Source: Desulfovibrio piger (GTDB lineage Bacteria > Desulfobacterota > Desulfovibrionia > Desulfovibrionales > Desulfovibrionaceae). From it: DNA of 64,000 nt. Shown here one piece after another: positions 57,201-64,000 of the stretch. Position numbers and translations under genes: made by a program. Under the pieces are notes generated by a model. That model was not told where the DNA came from and ran no database searches. It saw only the letters and a program-made list of their open reading frames with translations. How positions within the stretch are numbered: the stretch's first letter is position 1; each line of letters starts with the position of its first letter. The stretch covers positions 1,822,501-1,886,500 of the forward strand of contig NZ_LT630450.1 in NCBI RefSeq assembly GCF_900116045.1, in the 5' to 3' direction.

Positions 57201-57623
57201 ATGAGTTACGAACGTGTCCTTCTGCCCGTGAGCGGCAAGCATTCCGGAGAACGTGCCCTCAAGGCCCTGAGCCAGGCCAGGAAGCTGGATCCCAGGGAGA
57301 TCATCCTGCTGCATGCTGTGGCGCCCAGCGTGGGCTCCCCCATGCCCAACCTCACGAGCGACAAGCAGGACGTCACCGTCAAGGCCGAAGCCCTCCTGGC
57401 GCCTCTTGCGGCTGAACTGGACCATGCCGGCATCGCCCATCAGACCGTCATCCTTCACGGCCTGCCCGTCGAGACCATCGTCAAGACCGCCAGGGAAATG
57501 GACGCCGAAGCCATCGTCATGTTCTCGGACGGGCATGACGACCTGGCCGACAAGCTGTTCGGCTCCATCACCGAGCATGTGCTGCGCAGCACGCCGCTGC
57601 CCGTGCTGGTCGTCCGCCAGTAG
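57201..57623 (+). CDS. Universal stress protein, copy 1
   Basis: A 140-residue UspA-family protein of the single-domain cytoplasmic type. It starts MSYERVLLPVSGKHSGERALKAL, with the usual beta strand, and ends GSITEHVLRSTPLPVLVVRQ. The strict ATP-binding G-x2-G-x9-G(S/T) motif is not clear, so it may be a non-ATP-binding form. It is paired with a similar gene 156 bp downstream (LLPVSGK and GSITE segments alike), as from a tandem duplication. CAAGGAG precedes the ATG. Confidence 0.9.
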   Translation: MSYERVLLPVSGKHSGERALKALSQARKLDPREIILLHAVAPSVGSPMPNLTSDKQDVTVKAEALLAPLAAELDHAGIAHQTVILHGLPVETIVKTAREMDAEAIVMFSDGHDDLADKLFGSITEHVLRSTPLPVLVVRQ

Positions 57624-57648
57624 GCCGTTGCCGCACCATCGCCTCCAC

Positions 57649-57678
57649 AAAGCCTGTTCCCCCGGAACAGGCTTTTTT
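57649..57678 (+). terminator. Terminator between the two usp genes
   Basis: A perfect 12-bp stem (57649-57660 with 57664-57675) with a 3-base loop, then a run of T residues, 26 bp past the first usp stop. Confidence 0.88.
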
Positions 57679-57699
57679 GCGGCCGCATCCCGGCAGACC

Positions 57700-57728
57700 T
57701 TGCACAAATCGTCCTGTCGTGCGAAAAT
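57700..57728 (+). promoter_or_regulatory. Candidate promoter of the second usp gene
   Basis: TTGCAC (57700-57705), a 17-bp spacer and GAAAAT (57723-57728). It shares the -35 and the GTCGTGC segment with the promoter of the first copy, so promoter and gene appear duplicated together. Confidence 0.5.
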
Positions 57729-57778
57729 GCTTCTTTGAAATGCCCTCCTGGGCAATCATCCCAATCCAAGGAGCCCAC

Positions 57779-58204
57779 ATGATCTACCAACGTGTCCTCG
57801 TGCCCGTGAGCGGCAAAAATTCCGGCGAACGCGCTTCCAGGGCCCTGCGCCATGCCAGGACCCTGTGCTCCGGCGAGATCATCCTGCTGCATGTGACCGA
57901 AGCCCTGCCCAAGCTGGTGGGCGGTGCCGCCCATACCGAACTGGAACGCTCCGATGCCGCCAGGGGCGAGACCCTGCTGGCGCCGCTGGCTGAAGCGCTG
58001 AAACAGGACGGCGTGGCCTGCCGCTGCATCGTGCGTGAAGGCCTGCCCGCCGATACCATCGTCACCGTGGGCCATGAAGAAGGCGTGGACATGATCGTCA
58101 TGTATACCGACGGCCGTGACGGCCTGGCCGACATGCTCATCGGTTCCATCACCGAGCGCGTGCTGCGCAATACCGACATCCCGCTGCTGGCTGTGCGCCG
58201 CTAG
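57779..58204 (+). CDS. Universal stress protein, copy 2
   Basis: A 141-residue UspA-family protein, the paralogue of the copy at 57201. It starts MIYQRVLVPVSGKNSGERASRAL and ends GSITERVLRNTDIPLLAVRR. As in copy 1 the ATP-binding motif is not obvious. CAAGGAG precedes the ATG by the same spacing as in copy 1. The cardiolipin synthase gene starts 9 bp after its stop, so the two may share a transcript, linking membrane lipid change to stress; this is inference. Confidence 0.9.
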   Translation: MIYQRVLVPVSGKNSGERASRALRHARTLCSGEIILLHVTEALPKLVGGAAHTELERSDAARGETLLAPLAEALKQDGVACRCIVREGLPADTIVTVGHEEGVDMIVMYTDGRDGLADMLIGSITERVLRNTDIPLLAVRR

Positions 58205-58213
58205 CGATCCGCC

Positions 58214-59638
58214 GTGCTGACACTGGGAACATTAGGCCTTGTGACAGCGCACCTTCTGTCCTGGGGGGCCGTCTGCCATGCCCTGCTCCACAAGCGCGAT
58301 CCGCGCTCGGCGCTGGGCTGGATCGTGACGGTCCTTTTTTTGCCGGGCGTCGGCATCGTGCTGTACTGCCTGTTCGGCATCAGCCGTGCCGAAAGCCTGG
58401 CGGCCCGCCTCATGCGCAAAATGGCCGCCATCGAACCCGACTACGCCCACCATCCCGAGGTCGTCTGCCACCGCACGGCCATCGCGCCGCCGCAGGAGTG
58501 GCCCCTGGAGGTCCTGGGGCGCCGCCTGACGGGCCAGACCCTGTGCAACGGCAACGGCATCCTGCCCCTGCGTAACGGCAACGAGGCCTACCCGGCCATG
58601 CTGCGCGCCATCAACCGGGCCAGCAGGCAGGTCTTCCTCTCCACCTACATCTTCCGCGGCGGCAGCGTGGGCGAAAGCTTCACCGAGGCCCTGTGCCATG
58701 CCGCCCGGCGCGGCGTGGACGTGCGCCTGCTGGTGGACGGCTTCGGCGGTGCCGTCTATTCGCTGCGCAAGCCCTGGAAGCGCATCCCCAGGGCCGGCGG
58801 CAAGCTGGCGCGCTTCCTGCCGCCCCGCCTGTTCCCGCCCAGCCTCAGCATCAACCTGCGCAACCACCGCAAGCTGCTCGTCTGCGACGATACGGCCTTC
58901 ACCGGCGGCATGAACATCGCCGACAACCACGTCCTCGGCAAACATCCCGGCGGCGTGCAGGACCTGCATTTCCGCTGTGAGGGCCCCATCGTGGACCAGC
59001 TGCGCCGGGCCTTCCTGCTGGACTGGGGCTTCGCCACCGGCGAATTCGACCAGCGCGACCTGCCGCCCAGCAGCAACATCATGTCCGGGGACAGCCTGTG
59101 CCGCATGGTGCTGGACGGCCCCGGCACCGAGGCCGACCCGCTCAATGACCTGTACTGCGGGATCATCGGCAGCGCCCAGCATACGGTGCGCATCATGACG
59201 CCCTATTTTTTGCCGTCGCACGAGCTCATCGCCGCCCTGCGCAGCGCGGCCCAGCGGGGCGTCAGCGTGCGGGTGGTCCTGCCCGGCAAGAACAACCTGC
59301 CCTTCGTCCACTGGGCCACCTTCCGCCTGCTGCCCGTCCTGCTGGAAGCGGGCGTGCGCGTATGGTTCCAGCCGCCGCCCTTTGCCCACACCAAGCTGCT
59401 GGCTGTGGACGGCTATTACTGCCAGATAGGTTCCGCCAACCTGGACGCCCGCAGCATGCGCCTGAACTTCGAGCTGAACATGGAGGTCTTCGACCCCGAA
59501 TTCCATACCGCCATGGCCCTGCACATGGACATGACCATGGCCCGCAGCCGCGAAGTGACCCTGAAGGACCTGAAGCAGCGCCCCCTGATCCTCAAGCTGC
59601 GTGACGCCGCCTGCTGGCTGTTCTCGCCGTATCTGTAA
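58214..59638 (+). CDS. cls: Cardiolipin synthase
   Basis: A 474-residue inner-membrane phospholipase D-family enzyme that joins phosphatidylglycerol molecules. Two N-terminal membrane segments (residues 5-25 and 34-54) precede two HKD motifs: HRKLLVCDDTAFTGG near residue 217 and HTKLLAVDGYYCQIGSANLD near residue 395. The start is a GTG at 58214, the only start before the first membrane segment; no strong ribosome site is visible, so coupling to the usp gene is likely. Confidence 0.92.
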   Translation: MLTLGTLGLVTAHLLSWGAVCHALLHKRDPRSALGWIVTVLFLPGVGIVLYCLFGISRAESLAARLMRKMAAIEPDYAHHPEVVCHRTAIAPPQEWPLEVLGRRLTGQTLCNGNGILPLRNGNEAYPAMLRAINRASRQVFLSTYIFRGGSVGESFTEALCHAARRGVDVRLLVDGFGGAVYSLRKPWKRIPRAGGKLARFLPPRLFPPSLSINLRNHRKLLVCDDTAFTGGMNIADNHVLGKHPGGVQDLHFRCEGPIVDQLRRAFLLDWGFATGEFDQRDLPPSSNIMSGDSLCRMVLDGPGTEADPLNDLYCGIIGSAQHTVRIMTPYFLPSHELIAALRSAAQRGVSVRVVLPGKNNLPFVHWATFRLLPVLLEAGVRVWFQPPPFAHTKLLAVDGYYCQIGSANLDARSMRLNFELNMEVFDPEFHTAMALHMDMTMARSREVTLKDLKQRPLILKLRDAACWLFSPYL

Positions 59639-59644
59639 AAGACG

Positions 59645-59822
59645 GGGCACGGCCTGGCTGCCATTCGGTCGCGCGTTGCTGGCGATGCCCGTAACTTCCT
59701 TCGTCGTAACGGGCACGGCCTGGCCGCCATCCGGTCGCACGTTGCTGGCGATGCCCGTAACTTCCTTCGTCGTAACGGGCACGGCCTGGCCGCCATTCGG
59801 TCGCGCGTTGCTGGCGATGCCC
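59645..59822. repeat. 66-bp tandem repeat, about 2.7 copies
   Basis: Units begin at 59645, 59711 and 59777, an exact 66-bp period with few mismatches. Each starts GGGCACGGCCTGG and contains GTTGCTGGCGATGCCC, so a GGGCA/TGCCC hairpin can form in each. Confidence 0.88.
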
Positions 59823-59914
59823 GAAGACAGCGTTTCCCTGCCCTTTCCCTCTCTGACACAGGCATGCGGAACGTATCCTCCGCGCGTCCCACGCCTTCAT
59901 CCCCATCCCCTGGC

Positions 59915-59997
59915 AAAGCGCGCTGGGGAGAGGGCGGGGAGTTTGAGGGGAGGGAGGACCGCTCTCGCGCCAGCAGAGGGGTCCTCCCTCCCCTCAA
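59915..59997. repeat. Intergenic G/C-rich palindromic repeat, copy 3 (inverted)
   Basis: Begins with AGCGCGCTGGGGAGAGGG at about 59918, the reverse complement of the tail of copies 1 and 2, followed by a long imperfect stem (TTGAGGGGAGGGAGG at about 59941 and its complement near 59982-59996) around a loop with CGCGCCAGC. The loop resembles ACTAACGCG of copy 1. Confidence 0.75.
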
Positions 59998-60090
59998 GCC
60001 CTTTTTGCCCCAAACGCCCGAAGCCCCGGCGGGGCCGGGGCTTCGTCATCACATCAATCCATCAGGAGAACAAAGGCGTTATCCGCCCGG

Positions 60091-61170
60091 TCATGACCGG
60101 GGCTGTCCCGCCTGTTTTTCCTTTTTCTGCTGTTCCAGCAGACCGGCGGCGCGCAGGGCCTGGCGCCGCTGCCGGGCCATCTGGCGCAGGTCGGCCACGC
60201 TGTCGCTCTCGTCCATGATCTCGCTGCCAAGCATCTCCTCGAACACGTCCTCCAGCGTCACCACGCCGGCAAGGCCGCCGTATTCGTCGAGCACGGCGAA
60301 CAGGTGCGAACGCGAGTGCAGCAGCTCCTTGAGCAGCTTGTCCAGGGTCTGGCTCTCCAGCACGAAGTGCAGGGGCTTCATGATGGCGGAAAGCGGCGTC
60401 TCGCCTTTTTCTTCCAGCAGGCAGTGGAGGATGGTGCGGCGGTCCACCAGGCCCACCAGATCCTCGTTGTCCTCGCCGTAGACGGGGATGCGGCTCACAT
60501 GCCACAGGCGCGGGTTCTTGTAGGCCTCGGCGGCGGTCATGTCTTCGGGCAGGGAGAAGACCACGGTGCGCGGGGTCATGATGTCGTAGACCCGCTTCTG
60601 GTCCAGGGCCAGGATGTTGCGGATGTAGGCCTCCTCATAGGCCTTGATCTGCCCGGCCTGGCGCGACAGGCTGGTGACGGCGCGGATGTCGTCCTCGGAG
60701 ATGTCCGGGCCGTTGGACGGCGGGGTCAGCAAACGGGTCAGCAGGCCCGTCAGCCAGATGACCGGGGTCAGCAGCTTGACCGCCACTTCCAGCGGCCGGG
60801 CCAGCACCACGGCGATGGAGGTGGCATAGGCCACGCCCAGGGTCTTGGGCACGATCTCGCCGAAGGCCAGGATGAGCACCGTGAACCCGGCGGCGAACAG
60901 GGCCATGTATTCGGCGCCGAAAGCCGCCATGAAGGCCGCGCCCGCCACGGCGGAGCCCGCGGTGTTGGCCACGGTGTTCAGGGTCAGGATGGCGGCGATG
61001 GGTTTTTCCACATTGCTGCGCAGACGGAAGAGCACTTCCCCCACGGGCCTGCCGTCGTTGCGTATCTTCTCGATGGCCGACCAGGGCACGGCGTACAGGG
61101 CCGCCTCCGTCAGGGAGCAGGTGAAGGAGATGACGACAGCGACACCGATAGCGAGAATCAGGGTGAGCAT
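60091..61170 (-). CDS. CNNM/TlyC-type CBS-domain membrane protein
   Basis: A 359-residue inner-membrane protein. The DUF21 part (residues 1-180, three or four membrane segments, with SCSLTEAALYAV-like start and FGEIVPKTLGV) is followed by two CBS domains at about 200-320 (MTPRTVVFSLPEDMTAAEAY and LFAVLDEYGGLAGVVTLEDVFEEMLG). The C-terminal CorC_HlyC domain is missing or very short. Family members are linked to Mg2+/Co2+ efflux or resistance. Start at 61170 with GAGGGACCT upstream; divergent from the amidohydrolase. Confidence 0.9.
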   Translation of the reverse strand: MLTLILAIGVAVVISFTCSLTEAALYAVPWSAIEKIRNDGRPVGEVLFRLRSNVEKPIAAILTLNTVANTAGSAVAGAAFMAAFGAEYMALFAAGFTVLILAFGEIVPKTLGVAYATSIAVVLARPLEVAVKLLTPVIWLTGLLTRLLTPPSNGPDISEDDIRAVTSLSRQAGQIKAYEEAYIRNILALDQKRVYDIMTPRTVVFSLPEDMTAAEAYKNPRLWHVSRIPVYGEDNEDLVGLVDRRTILHCLLEEKGETPLSAIMKPLHFVLESQTLDKLLKELLHSRSHLFAVLDEYGGLAGVVTLEDVFEEMLGSEIMDESDSVADLRQMARQRRQALRAAGLLEQQKKEKQAGQPRS

Positions 61171-61289
61171 AGGTCCCTCGTGAAAAATGGAAAACCGCCA
61201 TGAGGCATCCGGCGGCTTGCATGAACGTATCTCCGGCATATATCCTGTGCGGGCGACCTTGGCAATGCGCCGCGTCAAAGGAGATGCCC

Positions 61290-62648
61290 ATGGAACGTCT
61301 TGCGGAGGAGATCCGACGAAAGGCCGGGGAAGCCGGCCCGCGACTGACGGCCCTGCGCCGCCATCTGCACCGCCATCCTGAACCGGCCTGGGGCGAATAC
61401 CTGACCGCCTCGATGGCGGCCCGTGCCCTGCGGGAAGCCGGTTTCCGGCTCACCCTGGGGGCCAACGCCCTGCGCCCCTCGGCCCGCCCCCGCCAGCCCG
61501 AGGCGGCCTTCTGCGCGGCCCAGAGCGGCCGGGCCCTCAACGAGGGCGCCGATCCCGGTCTGGTGGCCTGCATGGCCGGGGGCCTCACGGGCCTGTGGGG
61601 CGATCTGGATCTGGACGCTCCCGGCACCCCCGAAGACGAACGCGGCCCGCTGGTGGCCTTCCGTTTCGACATGGACGCCAATACCGGCATCACCGAAGCC
61701 GCGGACCCGGATCACGTCCCCGCGGCGCAGGGCTTCGCCTCCTGTCATGCAGGCTGCATGCATGCCTGCGGCCACGACGGCCATGTGGCCCTGGGCATGG
61801 AGCTGGCCCGGCTGCTGGGCGGCCTGCGGAACGAGCTGTCCCGCAGCCTGAGCGGCCGCATCCGCCTAATCTTCCAGCCTGCCGAGGAAGAGGGCGAGGG
61901 CGCGCCCGGCATGGTGGCCGCCGGGGCCGTGGACGGCGTCCGGGCCCTGTTCGGCCTGCACCTGAGCATGCAGGCCAGCCGCAGCGGCGATCTGGTCTGC
62001 GGTACGGACAAGTTCCTGGCCACCACCAATTTCGAAGTCTTCTTCACCGGCCAGAGCGCCCATGCCGGGCTGGCCCCGCACGAGGGGCGCAACGCCCTGC
62101 TGGCCGCCTGTACGGCCGTGACCAATCTGCTGGCCATCGCCCGCCACGGTCAGGGCGCCTCGCGCATCAACGTGGGCGAGATGCACGTCAGCGAGACCCC
62201 CAACATCATCCCGGCCCGGGCCTGGCTGCGCGGCGAGACCCGCGGCGAGAACGGGGACATCAACGGCTACATGCTGGCCGAGGCCCGGCGCGTGGTGGAC
62301 GGCGCGGCGCGCATGCACGGCTGCCGCAGCCGCTTTCTTTGCCAGAGCCACTGCCCGGGCGCCATGTCCAGCCCCGAGCTGGTGGATCTGGTGGAACGCA
62401 CGGCCCGGGACATGGGCACCTTCCGCGAGGTGCGCCGCAAGGCCGACTTCTGGGCCTCGGAGGACTTTGGCTGGTTCATGAACAAGGTGCAGGAGGACGG
62501 CGGCCTGGCGGCCTATCTGCAACTGGGCGCCGACAGGCCCGACGGGCACCACACCAGCCATTTCACCTTTGACGAGCGCGTCCTGCCCCGGGGCCTGGAA
62601 CTGCTGGCACGGCTGGCCGTGGCCGTACTGGCACGGCGCCCGGACTGA
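61290..62648 (+). CDS. M20-family amidohydrolase, AbgA-like
   Basis: A 452-residue metal-dependent amidase. Metal ligands are in HACGHDGH near residue 155 and EEEGEGAPGM near residue 200; the dimerisation domain and the final HHTSHFTFDE His are present. An insert near residues 60-110 and FDMDANTGITEA match the AbgA (p-aminobenzoyl-glutamate hydrolase) branch better than ordinary peptidases. The ATG at 61290 has AAAGGAG 6 bases before it; an ATG at 61284 overlaps that site. An MFS transporter follows by 22 bp and may move its substrate or product. Confidence 0.88.
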   Translation: MERLAEEIRRKAGEAGPRLTALRRHLHRHPEPAWGEYLTASMAARALREAGFRLTLGANALRPSARPRQPEAAFCAAQSGRALNEGADPGLVACMAGGLTGLWGDLDLDAPGTPEDERGPLVAFRFDMDANTGITEAADPDHVPAAQGFASCHAGCMHACGHDGHVALGMELARLLGGLRNELSRSLSGRIRLIFQPAEEEGEGAPGMVAAGAVDGVRALFGLHLSMQASRSGDLVCGTDKFLATTNFEVFFTGQSAHAGLAPHEGRNALLAACTAVTNLLAIARHGQGASRINVGEMHVSETPNIIPARAWLRGETRGENGDINGYMLAEARRVVDGAARMHGCRSRFLCQSHCPGAMSSPELVDLVERTARDMGTFREVRRKADFWASEDFGWFMNKVQEDGGLAAYLQLGADRPDGHHTSHFTFDERVLPRGLELLARLAVAVLARRPD

Positions 62649-62670
62649 GCCCGCGCCACAGGACAGGCCC

Positions 62671-63912
62671 ATGAACGCCCCCTCCCCGTCCTGCCCCGAT
62701 GACGCCGCGGCCCGGCGCCTGGCCCGCAGCATGGCCGTGGTCTCGGCCTTTTGCCTGACCGGCGATACCATGCTCTACATCGCCCTGCCCCTGTTCTGGC
62801 AGGAATGCGGCCTGACCGCGCTCTGGCAGGTGGGCGTGCTGCTGGCCGTCAACCGCCTGGTGCGTCTGCCGCTCAACCCGCTGGTGCGCCTGCTCTACAC
62901 CCGCATCGACCAGCGCACCGGCATGGCCCTGGCCGTGGTGCTGGCCGCCTCGACCACCCTGCTGTACGGCGTGGCCCGATGCTTCGCTCTCTGGCTGCTG
63001 CTGCGCTGCCTCTGGGGACTGGCCTGGACGCTCCTGCGCCTCGGCTCCCTGTTCGCCCTGATGGCGGCCTCGCGCAAGGACAATCGCGGCTATCTCATGG
63101 GCAGTTACAACGGCCTCGTGCGCCTGGGCAGCCTGCTGGGCATGATCGGCGGCGGCCTCCTGGCCGATTTGCTGGGCTTCCCCACCGTGGCCCTGCTCTT
63201 CGGGGCCCTGACCCTGACGGGCCTGCCGCTGGCCCTGACCCGCATCCCCCGCAGCAGCCGCGCCACCGGAGCGGCGAGCCGGGCGGCCACATCCCTGCTG
63301 TCGGGACTGCACCTGCGCCAGCCCGGCATGCGGCGCATCTTCATCACGGGGCTGCTGGTGGCCCTGGTCTTCCAGGGCATCTACGCCGCCACCCTGAGCC
63401 GCATGGTGGCCCTGCATGTGGGCGAACTGGCCCTGGCCGGCGGCCTCGTCATGGGCTGCGCCACCCTGGCCGGCACGCTGCAGGCCCTGCGCTGGCTCTG
63501 GGAACCCTGGCTGGCGCCGTGGTTCGGCCGCCTTTCCGACGGCCCGCGCGGCCGGGGCCCGGTGCTGTGCGCCTGCCTTGGCGGCGGCGCCTGCGCGCTG
63601 GCCCTGGTGGCCCTGTCCCTGCCCGCCCCGTTGTGGCTGCCGCTGCTGCTCTGCTCGCAGCTCTGCGCCACGGGCCTGGGCACCCTCTCCGATGCCGCCG
63701 CTTCGGACACGGCCGAGCAGCACGGCCATCCCACGCACACGCTGGCCTCCTATGCCTTCATCGTGGATTGCGGCGCGGCCGCGGGCCCGGTGCTGGCCTA
63801 TGGCGTGCAGGGCCTCTGGGGCATGGATGCGGCCTACCTTACGGCAGCGGCCCTGCTGCTCTGCCTGCTGCCGCTCTGGATGCGCAGAGAGGCGACAAGG
63901 GCACACTCATGA
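62671..63912 (+). CDS. Major facilitator superfamily transporter
   Basis: A 413-residue inner-membrane protein with about twelve membrane segments. The loop between segments 2 and 3 (LYTRIDQRTGMALAVVLA) is a loose version of the MFS signature. The substrate is unknown; it follows the AbgA-like amidohydrolase by 22 bp, so a p-aminobenzoyl-glutamate-type or other amide compound is plausible. Its stop overlaps the ATG of a short ORF by 4 bp (ATGA). Confidence 0.88.
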   Translation: MNAPSPSCPDDAAARRLARSMAVVSAFCLTGDTMLYIALPLFWQECGLTALWQVGVLLAVNRLVRLPLNPLVRLLYTRIDQRTGMALAVVLAASTTLLYGVARCFALWLLLRCLWGLAWTLLRLGSLFALMAASRKDNRGYLMGSYNGLVRLGSLLGMIGGGLLADLLGFPTVALLFGALTLTGLPLALTRIPRSSRATGAASRAATSLLSGLHLRQPGMRRIFITGLLVALVFQGIYAATLSRMVALHVGELALAGGLVMGCATLAGTLQALRWLWEPWLAPWFGRLSDGPRGRGPVLCACLGGGACALALVALSLPAPLWLPLLLCSQLCATGLGTLSDAAASDTAEQHGHPTHTLASYAFIVDCGAAAGPVLAYGVQGLWGMDAAYLTAAALLLCLLPLWMRREATRAHS

Positions 63913-63995
63913 AAAAATATGAGCTATTTCATGAAGATGCGACGTCTTTCAGGCAGAGCGGCGAAGAACGGCAAAAAAAAATTGCCGAAAAATAA
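63909..63995 (+). CDS. Possible 28-residue small protein
   Basis: A short frame, MKKYELFHEDATSFRQSGEE and eight more residues, overlapping the MFS stop by 4 bp in the typical coupling layout. It is Lys/Glu-rich with no membrane segment. Its last codons run through an A-rich hairpin (CGGCAA/TTGCCG at 63970-63990), which may be the transporter's terminator. It may not be a real gene. Confidence 0.3.
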   Translation: MKKYELFHEDATSFRQSGEERQKKIAEK

Positions 63996-64000
63996 TTTTT

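Larger units (their letters stand above)
59639..60090. other. Convergent intergenic region with tandem and palindromic repeats
   Basis: No gene is supported in 452 bp. The left part holds a 66-bp tandem repeat and the right part copy 3 of the G/C-rich palindrome, listed separately. Because 66 is a multiple of three, the tandem repeat stays open in several frames; I regard those frames as spurious. Confidence 0.6.

Noticed and set aside
59592..59906. Minus-strand frames of 104 and 193 residues across the 66-bp tandem repeat
   Set aside because: The frames stay open only because the repeat length is a multiple of three; the peptides repeat without other features.

Overview
This GC-rich window looks like part of the chromosome of a sulfate-reducing bacterium of the Desulfovibrio group. 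The evidence is a tungstate uptake operon next to a TunR-type regulator, an aldehyde:ferredoxin oxidoreductase, a Desulfovibrio-type trimeric porin, an AprA-like flavoprotein, and a cytochrome c maturation operon whose CcmE carries CxxxY instead of HxxxY. Genus is an inference from gene content; no rRNA gene is present.

Layout. 0.7-5.3 kb (minus): truB, rpsO, pnp and a conserved hypothetical gene. 5.5-13.3 kb: an accessory anaerobic module with a frameshifted LysR regulator, a porin, a carboxylate-type permease, an FeS/FAD oxidoreductase and an AprA/fumarate-reductase-like flavoprotein. 13.8-17.5 kb: prfA, a DUF1385 membrane protein, rpmE and a TlyA-type methyltransferase. 17.7-22.5 kb: sppA, a YjbQ-family gene, a Kef-type antiporter and dinB. 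23.1-26.1 kb (minus): aor, a MoaD-like carrier and a ThiF/MoeB-like enzyme. 26.8-34.1 kb: a variable surface region with a Hin-type serine invertase, a small invertible promoter segment, an Xre regulator, a truncated autotransporter barrel, a decayed IS5-type transposase, a very AT-rich gap and a 997-residue repeat protein probably exported by type I secretion. 34.5-37.8 kb (minus): tungstate ABC transporter tupABC and tunR. 38.2-43.6 kb (minus): ccmE-F-A-B-C-D plus a TPR protein. 44.2 kb: tRNA-Ala(GGC). 44.4-51.7 kb: a DsbA-family protein, purE/purD, a VCBS-like secreted protein, an rRNA m5C methyltransferase and a TPR protein. 51.9-57.1 kb: one 1733-residue hybrid-kinase-like protein in which every expected phosphotransfer residue looks lost and which holds three 164-residue tandem repeats. 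57.2-64 kb: two universal stress proteins, cardiolipin synthase, a CBS-domain membrane protein, an M20 amidohydrolase, an MFS transporter and a possible 28-residue ORF.

Two themes link separate blocks. Tungsten: tupABC imports tungstate, tunR senses it, and aor with its MoaD/ThiF-like partners would use it. Surface variation: an invertase sits 2 bp from two 26-bp hix-like sites that flank a promoter, which currently points away from the Xre gene and would point toward it after inversion.

The strongest candidate for an undescribed system is this 81-bp promoter switch at 27.44-27.58 kb. Next are the degenerate hybrid-kinase scaffold, the 19-bp inverted repeat pairing the moaD-like gene with the thiF-like start, and the flavoprotein/permease/porin module.
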